A stretch of 64,000 bases of DNA from Acidimicrobiia bacterium. Its GTDB lineage: Bacteria > Actinomycetota > Acidimicrobiia > Acidimicrobiales > AC-14. The notes below the pieces were generated by a model that had not been told where the DNA came from, did not search any database, and was given only the letters and a program-made list of their open reading frames with translations. The translations under genes were made by a program, and so were the position numbers. Below are positions 8,485 to 15,189 of the stretch, in pieces. Location of the stretch: NCBI GenBank assembly GCA_023264995.1, contig JAHFUR010000020.1, positions 16,634-80,633 on the forward strand. Reading direction: 5' to 3'. Numbering within the stretch: the first letter of the stretch is position 1; every line of letters starts with the position of its first letter.

Positions 8485-8913
8485 CTACTCAGGGGTGGGG
8501 ATTACGCCGAGCTGGCGCATCAGCCCGAAGTCGTCCCGGTTGATCCAGCCCTCGGCCAGGCGGCCGCCCTCGCAGCGGTAGACCACGGTGGCGGTGATCT
8601 TCACCGACTTACCGGTGGCCGGGATGCCGAAGAGGTCACCCTGGTGAGTGCCGGTGGAGGTCCAGCGGGCGGCAATGATGTCGCGGTCGCTGTCGGTGAC
8701 GATGTCGTCGACGGTGACCCACACATCGGGGAAGGCGCTCCGGAACATGGCGTTGAGGGCCTTGAAACCCTCGCGACCGGGCGGGAGGCCGGGGACCGCC
8801 TGATGGTCGACGAAGTCGTCGGTGACGAGCTCGTCGTAGACGTCGAGGTTGTTGGCGTTCCACCCCTCGTCGTAGAACCGGTTGATGAGGGCGGCGCCCT
8901 CCTCGCTGTTCAT
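8485..8913 (-). CDS. SnoaL-like ester-cyclase-family protein (last of five-gene operon)
   Basis: Encodes 142 residues, a single SnoaL domain with GTH-x-G-x3-GIPATGK near residues 92-106, FPDVWVTVDDIV in the middle and a C-terminal D-D-F-G-L-M-R-Q-L-G helix. AAGGGAGA precedes the ATG. It lies 25 bases after the two-domain gene at 8939-9880 and should be co-transcribed from the promoter at 11395-11423. The N-terminal helix motif N-R-F-Y-D-E-G-W-N matches the tandem paralogues, so it arose by local duplication. The enzyme activity is not established for this subfamily. Confidence 0.87.
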   Translation of the reverse strand: MNSEEGAALINRFYDEGWNANNLDVYDELVTDDFVDHQAVPGLPPGREGFKALNAMFRSAFPDVWVTVDDIVTDSDRDIIAARWTSTGTHQGDLFGIPATGKSVKITATVVYRCEGGRLAEGWINRDDFGLMRQLGVIPTPE

Positions 8914-8938
8914 GGCGATCTCCCTTCGGTGGCCAAGC

Positions 8939-9880
8939 TCAGCCGCCGACGCCGAGCTGCTGCATCAGGCTCATCATGTCGACGTCGTACCAGCTCTCCA
9001 CAACCATGCCGTCGGCCACCCGGAGGATGCCGGTCTCGGTCCATTGCACCTTCTTGCCCGTGGCCGGGATGCCCATCAGGTCGCCGGTGTGGGTGCCCCC
9101 CTGGGTGAAGCGGGCGGCCACCCGGTCGGGCTCGGAGACCATGTGGTCGATAGTCATCCAGTAGTCGGGGAAGGCGCTGCGGAACGCGGTGGCGATGAAC
9201 TTCACGCCGGCCGGGCCGGGCGGCAACTGCGGCGCGCTGGGGCTCCACGCCTCGGGGTGGAAGATCTCGTCGGCCACGTCGAGGTTGCCCTTGTTCCACA
9301 CCTCGTCGATGAAGCGTTCCATGAGGGCGCGGTTGGCCTCGCGGGTCGACGGAGCGCCGGTGATGTGGGGGCCGGGCGGGATGGTGCTGGGGTCGGGCCC
9401 CGGCGGCGCGGGCACGACGCCCATCTGCACCATGAGGCCCATCATGTCGATGTTGACCCAGCCCTTGGTGACCTTGAGGTCACGGAGGCGGAACAACCGG
9501 GTGCCGGTCCAGTGGACCTTCTTGTGCGTCGGCGGGATGCCGAAGAACTCGCCCTCGTGGGTGCCGCTGATGACCCCCCGCCCGACGACCAGGTCACCCT
9601 CGGCGATCACATCGTCGAAGATGAAGGTGAGGTCGGGGAACGGCCCGTTGAACATCGTGTACGCCTTCTTCAGACCTTCCAGCCCGGGCTCCTGGCCGGG
9701 GATGGGCTCGGCCTCGACGTAGTCCGGCCAGACCAGCTCGTCGAGCAGGTCGAGCTGGTTCTGGTTCGTGGCTTCTACGTACCGGGAGATGATGGCCTTG
9801 TTGGCGATCTCGACCGCGCTTGTCGACGCGTAGATACGGTCGAGCAGGTTGGCCTTCCACTTCAGATCTTCGTCGGACAA
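8939..9880 (-). CDS. Double SnoaL-like domain protein
   Basis: Encodes 313 residues made of two SnoaL domains, roughly residues 25-155 and 180-313, joined by a Pro-rich linker (APPGPDPSTIPPGP). Each domain keeps its own G-[TG]-H-x-G-x3-G-I-P signature. The start is TTG 9878-9880, three bases after the upstream gene's TAA, with its ribosome site (CCAGGAG) inside the end of that gene, which implies translational coupling. A fused pair could form an intramolecular version of the dimer usually made by single-domain SnoaL proteins; this is inference. It is the fourth gene of the five-gene operon. Confidence 0.86.
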   Translation of the reverse strand: MSDEDLKWKANLLDRIYASTSAVEIANKAIISRYVEATNQNQLDLLDELVWPDYVEAEPIPGQEPGLEGLKKAYTMFNGPFPDLTFIFDDVIAEGDLVVGRGVISGTHEGEFFGIPPTHKKVHWTGTRLFRLRDLKVTKGWVNIDMMGLMVQMGVVPAPPGPDPSTIPPGPHITGAPSTREANRALMERFIDEVWNKGNLDVADEIFHPEAWSPSAPQLPPGPAGVKFIATAFRSAFPDYWMTIDHMVSEPDRVAARFTQGGTHTGDLMGIPATGKKVQWTETGILRVADGMVVESWYDVDMMSLMQQLGVGG

Positions 9881-9883
9881 CGG

Positions 9884-10345
9884 TTACTCCTGGTCGTGGG
9901 GGCGCGCGCTCTTCACGTCGGGCGGGGGCGGGATGACGCCGATCTGGATGAGGATGCCGAGCATGTCGGGGATGCCCCAGTGCTCGACGATCTTGCCGTC
10001 GACGACTCGGAAGAAGCCGACCGACCGCCACTTGGCCGGGAGGTGGCTGGCGGGGATGCCCATGAAGTCGCCGTCGTTGGTGCCCTCCCCGTGGACCAGG
10101 GTGGCCACGACATCGCCCTCGCCGACCATGTCGGAGATGGTGAACTTCACGTCGGGGAAGGCGCTGCGGAACATGCCGAAGATGGCCTTGACCCCTTCGA
10201 GCCCGCCGGGCGCACCTGGGGGCGCGCTGTGGTCGACGTAGTCGGGGTGGAAGAGCTCGTCGACCACGTCGAAGTTGCCCTGGTTGACAACTTCCTCGAC
10301 CATTCGCGTGTACACGGCCTTCATGGCCTCGATGTCGGTGCTCAT
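9884..10345 (-). CDS. SnoaL-like protein with altered signature
   Basis: Encodes 153 residues. The fold is that of its neighbours (VDELFHPDYVDH, RSAFPDVKFTISDMV), but the signature reads G-T-N-D-G-D-F-M-G-I-P-A-S-H-L: the usual His of GTH is Asn and the TGK segment is replaced by SHLPAKW. If the His takes part in catalysis, as in related ester cyclases, this copy may have a different or no activity. ATG overlaps the upstream stop as ATGA and has GGAAGGCGGGAG in front. Third gene of the operon. Confidence 0.85.
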   Translation of the reverse strand: MSTDIEAMKAVYTRMVEEVVNQGNFDVVDELFHPDYVDHSAPPGAPGGLEGVKAIFGMFRSAFPDVKFTISDMVGEGDVVATLVHGEGTNDGDFMGIPASHLPAKWRSVGFFRVVDGKIVEHWGIPDMLGILIQIGVIPPPPDVKSARPHDQE

Positions 10346-10833
10346 TCGCTCCCGCCTTCCGCGTTGCTGCCTTCGGGGCCGCCCGCCGGCGGCGGGCCCC
10401 CGGGCCCCGGGGCGAGCCCGAGCTGGACCATCATGGTGAGGACGTCGAACTGGCCCCAGCGCTCGACGATCTTGCCGTCGGCCAGGCGGAAGAAGTTCAC
10501 GCCTCGGACCGCCATCGGCTTGCCGGTGGCCGGGAAGCCGAACAGCTCGCCGTCGTGGGTGCCGCTGATCGTGCCCAGGTAGGCCACGCGGTCGCCCTCG
10601 GCGATCACGTTCTCCATGGTGTCGTGAAAGTCGGAGAACGCCTCCCGGAAGTGGCTGGCGGCTTCCTTGAGGCTGGCCGGTCCGACCAGGCCCACGTCGA
10701 AGAACCGGGTCGGTGGGTGGTCGTGGAACTCGGGGTCGACGATCTCGTCGGCCACTTCGAAGCGGCCCTGGTTCCAGATCTCCTCGTAGTTCCGCAAGAT
10801 GACCGCTTTGTTGCGCTCTTGCTCTTGACCCAT
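10342..10833 (-). CDS. SnoaL-like ester-cyclase-family protein
   Basis: Encodes 163 residues. ATG 10831-10833 is chosen for the strong AGGAGGCAGG before it; a longer frame is a shadow. It carries GTHDGELFGFPATGK and ends in a Gly/Pro-rich tail of about 25 residues (APGPGGPPPAGGPEG) not seen in its neighbours. It is the second gene of the operon, 49 bases after the first gene, and overlaps the third by four bases. Likely the same cyclase/hydratase-like fold; substrate unknown. Confidence 0.86.
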   Translation of the reverse strand: MGQEQERNKAVILRNYEEIWNQGRFEVADEIVDPEFHDHPPTRFFDVGLVGPASLKEAASHFREAFSDFHDTMENVIAEGDRVAYLGTISGTHDGELFGFPATGKPMAVRGVNFFRLADGKIVERWGQFDVLTMMVQLGLAPGPGGPPPAGGPEGSNAEGGSE

Positions 10834-10882
10834 GTGGCCTGCCTCCTGTGGTAGTTGACCCGTGCCTGCCGCGGCCTGACCG

Positions 10883-11317
10883 CTAACCCGGCGTGGGGAT
10901 GATGCCCAATTGCTGCAGCAGGCCGATGTCGTCGCGGTTGACCCAGCCCTTGACCGCCTGGCCACCCGACAGGTGCCAGGTGTTCATGCCCGTGATGGTG
11001 GCCGCCTTGCCCGTGGGCGGGATGCCGAAGTAGTCACCGGTGTGGGTGAGCGTGGCGTGCCAGCGGACGACGATCTTGTCGTCGCCCTCGGTGATCATGT
11101 CGTCGGTGTGGAAGGCGATGTCGGGGAAGGCGCTGCGCAACGTGGTGACGTGGTCGCGCACGCCCTGCCGGCCGACGACGCCACGCGGGTCGGGGTTGGC
11201 CGGGTCGAAATGCAGGTAGTCCTCGGCGAACACGTCGTCGATCACGCTGAGGTCACCGCCGTTGGTGCCTTCGTCGAAGTACCGCTGGAACAGAGCCCGA
11301 GCTGACTCAACTGACAT
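10883..11317 (-). CDS. SnoaL-like ester-cyclase-family protein (first gene of operon)
   Basis: Encodes 144 residues. The signature reads L-T-H-T-G-D-Y-F-G-I-P-P-T-G-K and the C-terminal helix N-R-D-D-I-G-L-L-Q-Q-L-G is almost the same as in the last gene of the operon. GGAGGTC precedes the ATG. Upstream lie about 70 bases of leader with a hairpin, a TTGACA/TACGAT promoter and an inverted repeat over the -10 box, so expression of the whole five-gene set is probably controlled here. Confidence 0.88.
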   Translation of the reverse strand: MSVESARALFQRYFDEGTNGGDLSVIDDVFAEDYLHFDPANPDPRGVVGRQGVRDHVTTLRSAFPDIAFHTDDMITEGDDKIVVRWHATLTHTGDYFGIPPTGKAATITGMNTWHLSGGQAVKGWVNRDDIGLLQQLGIIPTPG

Positions 11318-11364
11318 CGAAGACCTCCATGCTCGCGTTCCCGCTCATGTGCACCCCACCCGCA

Positions 11365-11385
11365 GGCCCGCGATGTACGCGGGCC
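11365..11385 (-). promoter_or_regulatory. Leader hairpin in the SnoaL operon 5' UTR
   Basis: GGCCCGCG (11365-11372) and CGCGGGCC (11378-11385) form a perfect eight-base stem with loop ATGTA. It lies just after the predicted transcription start and shares bases 11381-11385 with the inverted repeat at 11381-11410, so the two pairings exclude each other in RNA. Confidence 0.4.
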
Positions 11386-11410
11386 GGACGGGTGATCGTA
11401 AGTCCGGCCC
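11381..11410. promoter_or_regulatory. Inverted repeat overlapping the SnoaL operon -10 box (candidate operator)
   Basis: GGGCCGGAC (11381-11389) and GTCCGGCCC (11402-11410) are perfect nine-base arms separated by 12 bases. The repeat covers the -10 element at 11395-11400 and the predicted start site, the position expected of a repressor site. Which regulator binds is unknown; no TetR or MarR gene is seen nearby. Confidence 0.45.
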
Positions 11411-11423
11411 CAACCGGTGTCAA
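11395..11423 (-). promoter_or_regulatory. Sigma-70-type promoter of the SnoaL operon
   Basis: On the minus strand TTGACA (11423-11418) is followed after 17 bases by TACGAT (11400-11395). The -35 is a perfect consensus and the -10 matches four of six positions. The predicted start near 11388 gives a leader of about 70 bases to the ATG at 11317. Confidence 0.6.
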
Positions 11424-11447
11424 CGCCCCTGAGACCGTGGCCGGTGA

Positions 11448-11477
11448 GACGGAGGCGGCGGCGTGGCCGCCTCCGTC
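11448..11477 (-). terminator. Hairpin downstream of the 11491-11913 gene
   Basis: Twelve-base stem: GACGGAGGCGGC (11448-11459) pairs with GCCGCCTCCGTC (11466-11477) around a six-base loop, 13 bases past the stop codon on the minus strand. It has no U-tract, as is common in high-GC actinobacteria. It would separate this gene from the operon promoter that follows. Confidence 0.5.
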
Positions 11478-11490
11478 CCGCGTTCCCTAC

Positions 11491-11913
11491 CTAGGCCAGG
11501 CGGTCGGGCAGGCCCTTCAGCGGGTTGGCCTGCCAGAAGTAGTCGTCGACACCGTGCTGGTCGGCCGTGTACACCTGCACCTCGGCGATCTTGCCGTCGC
11601 GGATCGTGTACACGCTGCACGTCGGGAAGATGTAGTCCTTGCCGTTGACCGTGCCGTGGCCGGTGTGCTTCTCGACAACCATGGTGTCGCCGATGGTGCC
11701 GAAGGACACGTTGTCGACGTTGACGCCGGTGGCGATGAGGGCGCCGAAGAAGGCGATGACCTCATCGGCCCCGGTCTTGGCGCCCGACAGGGGGTGGTGG
11801 CCCGGGAGCCGCCAGACGATGTCAGATGCGAAGACATCGGTCTTCAGCGTTTCCATGTCGCCCCTACCGAAGCACTCGTACATCTTGTCGACAACTGCCA
11901 TCGAATCTGCCAT
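11491..11913 (-). CDS. SnoaL/NTF2-like protein (polyketide-cyclase-like)
   Basis: Encodes 140 residues. This copy belongs to a different SnoaL branch from the operon proteins: it has WRLPGHHPLSG, an E-V-I-A-F-F-G helix, D-T-M-V-V-E-K-H strand and a C-terminal HGVDDYFWQ, as in the SnoaL_2-type nuclear-transport-factor-like proteins. No GTH signature is present. GGAGGGAC precedes the ATG. It forms its own unit, bounded downstream by the hairpin at 11448-11477. Function unknown. Confidence 0.84.
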   Translation of the reverse strand: MADSMAVVDKMYECFGRGDMETLKTDVFASDIVWRLPGHHPLSGAKTGADEVIAFFGALIATGVNVDNVSFGTIGDTMVVEKHTGHGTVNGKDYIFPTCSVYTIRDGKIAEVQVYTADQHGVDDYFWQANPLKGLPDRLA

Positions 11914-12008
11914 GTAGTCCCTCCAGAACGTGACGGATGATGGACCGCGCGTCGCGTGTGCGCCGCCTTGCCCACTTCTCGGAGTGTAGACCGCGTGCCA
12001 GGTCTCGC

Positions 12009-12893
12009 CTAGGGGTTCGCGAGCACTTTGGCGGCGTAGTCGCGCACGCTCGTCATCTCCATCGGGAAGGTGGCGAGGGTGGCGCCCATCTCGATCGCGT
12101 CGCCTCGGGCGAAGTCCACCATGAGGGCATTGATCGACTTCGAGACGGCGTCCGCCGAGCCCTCCCAGGCGGCGACGAGCGCCTCCTCTGGTACGTGTTG
12201 CATCTCGAAGGGCCGCCCGCTCACCTCCTCGAACGCGGCGACCACCTCGTGAAGGGTCACCGCCGCCGGCCCGCCGAACTCGACGACTGCGTTCGACGCG
12301 TCGGGGCTGTCCAGGCAGGCGGCGACCATCTTGGCCACGTCGTCCATCGACAGCAGGCTCAGGGCGTTCTCGCCTGACCCGTACACGACGGCCTTGGCGT
12401 TGGCGTAGTCGAAGCCGACGATGGGGGCCACCATGATCTCCATGAGGAAGCCACAGCGAAGGACCGTGTAGTCGAGCCCGCTCTCGATCAGGTGCTGCTC
12501 GACGACGCGCTTGGCCGCGGTCACGGGGCCGTCGGTCGTCATGTTCGAAGAGAACGAGATGTACACGAACTTGGCTACGCCGGCCGCCTTGGCTGCGTCG
12601 ATCAGGCTGCGCTGGCCGTCGAGGTCGACGGAGGTGATGTCGTCGCCGGCCTGACGGGAGAGGGACGCGGACGCGGTGGAGATGACTGCTGACATCCCCT
12701 GGCAGGCTCGCTCAAGCGACGCGGGATCCTTCAGGTCGCCCTCGATGAGCTCCACGCCGGCGGCCCTCAGCCGGCCGACCTTGGCCTCGTCGTCGCCCCC
12801 GCGGACCATCGCCGTAACCGGCTTGCCCCGGGCGGCGAGGTCGAGGCAGATCGTGCTGCCGAGGAAGCCGGTGGCACCGACCACGAGGTTCAT
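12009..12893 (-). CDS. NmrA-like NAD(P)-binding protein
   Basis: Encodes 294 residues. The Rossmann motif GATGFLGS lies at residues 6-13, followed by an Arg on the second strand (MVRGGDD) that suggests NADP. An acidic EGDLKDP turn, a V-Y-I-S-F-S strand and an LRCGFLME segment follow the NmrA/atypical-SDR plan. The start overlaps the stop of the upstream SnoaL gene as ATGA, so the three genes 13662 to 12009 form a tight operon. It differs clearly from the NmrA-like gene at 5162, so they are distant paralogues. Confidence 0.86.
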   Translation of the reverse strand: MNLVVGATGFLGSTICLDLAARGKPVTAMVRGGDDEAKVGRLRAAGVELIEGDLKDPASLERACQGMSAVISTASASLSRQAGDDITSVDLDGQRSLIDAAKAAGVAKFVYISFSSNMTTDGPVTAAKRVVEQHLIESGLDYTVLRCGFLMEIMVAPIVGFDYANAKAVVYGSGENALSLLSMDDVAKMVAACLDSPDASNAVVEFGGPAAVTLHEVVAAFEEVSGRPFEMQHVPEEALVAAWEGSADAVSKSINALMVDFARGDAIEMGATLATFPMEMTSVRDYAAKVLANP

Positions 12894-13312
12894 GACTGGC
12901 CGCCGACGCCGAGCTGGCGCATGAGGCCAAAGGTGTCCCAGTTGACCCAGCCCTCGGCGATCTTGCCGTCGGCGACCCGGAAGATGCGGATGCCCGTGAA
13001 GGCGACCGACTTGCCCGTGGGCGGGATGCCCATGAGGTTGCCGTCGTGGGTACCCGTGCCCGTCCAGCGGGTGACGACCTTGTCACCGGCGACGATGATG
13101 TCGTCGAGGGTGATGTGGGCGTCGGAGAAGGCGCCGCGGTACATGCGAAGGAAGTCCTTCATGCCCTCGGGGCCGTGCACCGGCTCCGGACGCGGCGCGT
13201 CGTGGCCGACGTAGTCGGCGGTGAAGAGCTCGTCGATGAGGTCGAGGTTCCCGCCGTTCCAGGCCTCGTCGGTGAAGCGTACGGCGAGGTCGCGGTTCAG
13301 GTCGCCGCTCAT
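12890..13312 (-). CDS. SnoaL-like ester-cyclase-family protein
   Basis: Encodes 140 residues with G-T-H-D-G-N-L-M-G-I-P-P-T-G-K at about 87-101 and the C-terminal W-D-T-F-G-L-M-R-Q-L-G helix. ATG 13310-13312 overlaps the upstream stop as ATGA; the longer frame is a shadow. It is the middle gene of a three-gene operon with a short SnoaL-like protein and an NmrA-like protein, and is closest in sequence to the operon copies at 8485 and 10883. Confidence 0.87.
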   Translation of the reverse strand: MSGDLNRDLAVRFTDEAWNGGNLDLIDELFTADYVGHDAPRPEPVHGPEGMKDFLRMYRGAFSDAHITLDDIIVAGDKVVTRWTGTGTHDGNLMGIPPTGKSVAFTGIRIFRVADGKIAEGWVNWDTFGLMRQLGVGGQS

Positions 13313-13662
13313 GCGGGCGGGGGGTAGACGCCGGTGAAGTGGTGGGAGATCTTGCCGTCGCGCAGCACCCAGGCATCGAACACATGGGCCTGGCCAAGGT
13401 TGGTGTTGACGGTGGCCTCGAAGAACAGGCTGTCGTCGGTCTCGACGAACTTGTCGGTGGACACGACCTCGAGCCGGCCCAGCATCTCCAGGTAGCCCTT
13501 GAAGTACACCTTCAGCGCAGCGTTGCCGTGGATCTGGTTGGTGAAGGACACCAGGGTGGCGTCGTCGGTGTACTGATTGTCGATCAGGCCCTCGACGTCG
13601 CCGGCGACGAGGTACTGGATCTGCGCCTCGTAGAACGCGCGCTTCGGACTGTCGTCCAACAT
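13309..13662 (-). CDS. Short SnoaL/NTF2-like protein
   Basis: Encodes 117 residues, one compact NTF2-like domain: YEAQIQYLVAGDVEGLIDNQY at the N-terminus, a F-K-G-Y-L-E-M-L helix, and a terminal strand DGKISHHFTGVYPPP. It lacks the GTH signature and has His-His near its C-terminus. AGGAGGCC precedes the ATG. First gene of the three-gene operon ending at 12009; its start is divergent from the SnoaL gene at 13728, with only 65 bases between them. Confidence 0.82.
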   Translation of the reverse strand: MLDDSPKRAFYEAQIQYLVAGDVEGLIDNQYTDDATLVSFTNQIHGNAALKVYFKGYLEMLGRLEVVSTDKFVETDDSLFFEATVNTNLGQAHVFDAWVLRDGKISHHFTGVYPPPA

Positions 13663-13714
13663 GTGAGGCCTCCTGTTCGGGGACGCGGATCGTACCGCGC
13701 GACGTCGCCAGATC

Positions 13715-13720
13715 TAGGCT
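13715..13720 (+). promoter_or_regulatory. -10 box TAGGCT for a leaderless start
   Basis: TAGGCT lies seven bases before ATG 13728, with no ribosome site between. This is the spacing of leaderless transcripts, which are common in actinobacteria. The same hexamer stands eight bases before the SCP2 gene at 22078. Confidence 0.35.
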
Positions 13721-13727
13721 CGCCCGC

Positions 13728-14129
13728 ATGCACAAGAACGAGGAGAACTTCCGCGCTGCGCTCGAGCTGTTCAACAACCGGGAGTACGCGGCTGCGGCGC
13801 AGTACTTCTCCGAGGACCTGGTCTGGCACTACCCGTGCCGGAACCCCTTGCAGGGCGTCTACCACGGACGGGAAGGGTTGATCGACTTCTTCACCCGCCT
13901 GTACGACATGAGCAACGGCGCGGTGAAAGCGGACACGCTGTGGATCCTCGCCGACGACACCCACGTCGTGCGGGCGGCGCGCATCTACTTCGAGCCGGGC
14001 GGCAAGCTGGTGGAGTGGTTCGGCGCCAGCGTGTGCGACGTCGGCGCCGACGGCCTCGTCACCGAGGCGTGGATCTACGAGGACGATGTCGAGGTGGCCA
14101 AGATCTTCGCCGCTATGGGCCACGGCTGA
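13728..14129 (+). CDS. SnoaL/NTF2-like protein
   Basis: Encodes 133 residues, one NTF2-like domain: FNNREYAAAAQYFSEDLVWH near the N-terminus, then YHGREGLIDFFTRLYDM, an acidic ILADDTHVVRAA strand and a C-terminal EDDVEVAKIFA helix. It lacks the GTH signature. Its transcript is probably leaderless (TAGGCT at 13715). It is the only plus-strand gene of the SnoaL group apart from the SDR fusion, and runs convergently into the glyoxalase-fold gene. Confidence 0.84.
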   Translation: MHKNEENFRAALELFNNREYAAAAQYFSEDLVWHYPCRNPLQGVYHGREGLIDFFTRLYDMSNGAVKADTLWILADDTHVVRAARIYFEPGGKLVEWFGASVCDVGADGLVTEAWIYEDDVEVAKIFAAMGHG

Positions 14130-14143
14130 TACCGCGGGCCTGA

Positions 14144-14572
14144 TTACGCGGGCAACGGCGGAGGCGTGGCTTCGTCGACGTAGCCCTGGTTGAGCTCGAC
14201 GATGTTGCCCTCGGGGTCGGCGATCCACGCCACCCGCATGCCCTCGATGAACTGGCTCATGTCGAGCGGGCCCAGGGTCAGGACGGCGTCCTCGCCCATC
14301 TCGGCCAGCTTGGCGTCGAGGTCATCGACCAGGAAGGCCAGGTGGCGGAAGCCCGAGTAGTCGGGCCCCGCGGCCATCACCTTGGGGGCCGGACGCTCCT
14401 CGGTGGAGGAGAAGAGCTCGAGGTAGACGCCGCCGGCCTGGATCATGACGACCTGGCCCTCACCGGGCGCGTACACCCGCCCGCGGACAAACCCGAAGTG
14501 CTTGGTGTACCAACGTTCAAGGGCGATGGGGTCGGTGCAGGAAAGACCGACGTGGTGCAGCACGAAGGTCAT
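14144..14572 (-). CDS. VOC/glyoxalase-fold protein
   Basis: Encodes 142 residues, the length of a two-module VOC domain. H7-V-G-L begins module 1, L-E-L-F (51-54) supplies the usual metal-ligand Glu, F-R-H-L-A-F (75-80) begins module 2 and N-I-V-E-L-N-Q (123-129) ends it, so the four canonical metal ligands (His7, Glu52, His77, Glu127) look intact. Family members include glyoxalase I, extradiol dioxygenases and methylmalonyl-CoA epimerase. AGGAGGAG precedes ATG 14570-14572. The first 56 bases overlap the DJ-1/PfpI gene in another frame. Confidence 0.86.
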   Translation of the reverse strand: MTFVLHHVGLSCTDPIALERWYTKHFGFVRGRVYAPGEGQVVMIQAGGVYLELFSSTEERPAPKVMAAGPDYSGFRHLAFLVDDLDAKLAEMGEDAVLTLGPLDMSQFIEGMRVAWIADPEGNIVELNQGYVDEATPPPLPA

Positions 14573-15179
14573 CGTGCTCCTCCTCTCTGGGTGGCGGTGC
14601 GGGCGCATCGGGGTCGTCGCCCGCAAGGATGTCGATGATGCGCCGGGCGAACAGGTGGCAGTGGCCCCCCGAGCGCCCGGTAACGAGGTCGCCATCAACC
14701 ACGACGTCTTCGTCGACGTAGACCCCGCCCATGTTGACCGCGTCGCCGTGCAGGTTGTTGTGCACGACCACGCGGCGGCCCCTGATGAGCTCGGGCACGG
14801 GGGCCATGAGCCACATGCCGTGGCAGATGATCCCCTTGAGGACCGTCGGCTCGGCAAAGGCCCGCTTCATGAAGTCGGTGGCCGGGGGCAGGGTGTCGAA
14901 GTTGTCGGTGTACCGCAATCGGTCGGAGACCATGCCCGACGGCACGATGATGGCGTCGTAGTCGGTGGGGTCCACGCCAACGAAGGTTTCGTTGGCCTCG
15001 AAGGGCATCTTGTGCTCATGGCCGGTGAAGGTGAGCGACGGCTGGCCCCAGAGGTTGGTGAGGAAGTGGATCTCCGCACCCTCCTCCGGGAACCGGCGCT
15101 GGTAGTAGTGGATCTCGGGCTCGTAGAAGTCGCTCTCGATGAGGACGGCGACCTTCCTGCCCGTGAGCCGGGGGTTCAC
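14517..15179 (-). CDS. DJ-1/PfpI-family protein
   Basis: Encodes 220 residues from GTG 15177-15179, after GAGGGTGGA. The fold runs from VAVLIESDFYEPE (acidic partner Glu15 or Glu20) to a nucleophile elbow G-I-I-C119-H120-G-M-W. Relatives are proteases, glyoxalase III-like hydratases, amidases and chaperones. H-N-N-L-H-G and G-G-H-C-H-L are extra His/Cys-rich segments. The last 30 or so residues are low complexity (PAPPPREEEHDD...) because they are translated from the ribosome-site region and start of the next gene, so a functional end near residue 188 is likely. Part of the operon 16698 to 14144. Confidence 0.84.
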   Translation of the reverse strand: MNPRLTGRKVAVLIESDFYEPEIHYYQRRFPEEGAEIHFLTNLWGQPSLTFTGHEHKMPFEANETFVGVDPTDYDAIIVPSGMVSDRLRYTDNFDTLPPATDFMKRAFAEPTVLKGIICHGMWLMAPVPELIRGRRVVVHNNLHGDAVNMGGVYVDEDVVVDGDLVTGRSGGHCHLFARRIIDILAGDDPDAPAPPPREEEHDDLRAAPRRSFLHRPHRP

Positions 15180-15189
15180 AGGTCCACCC

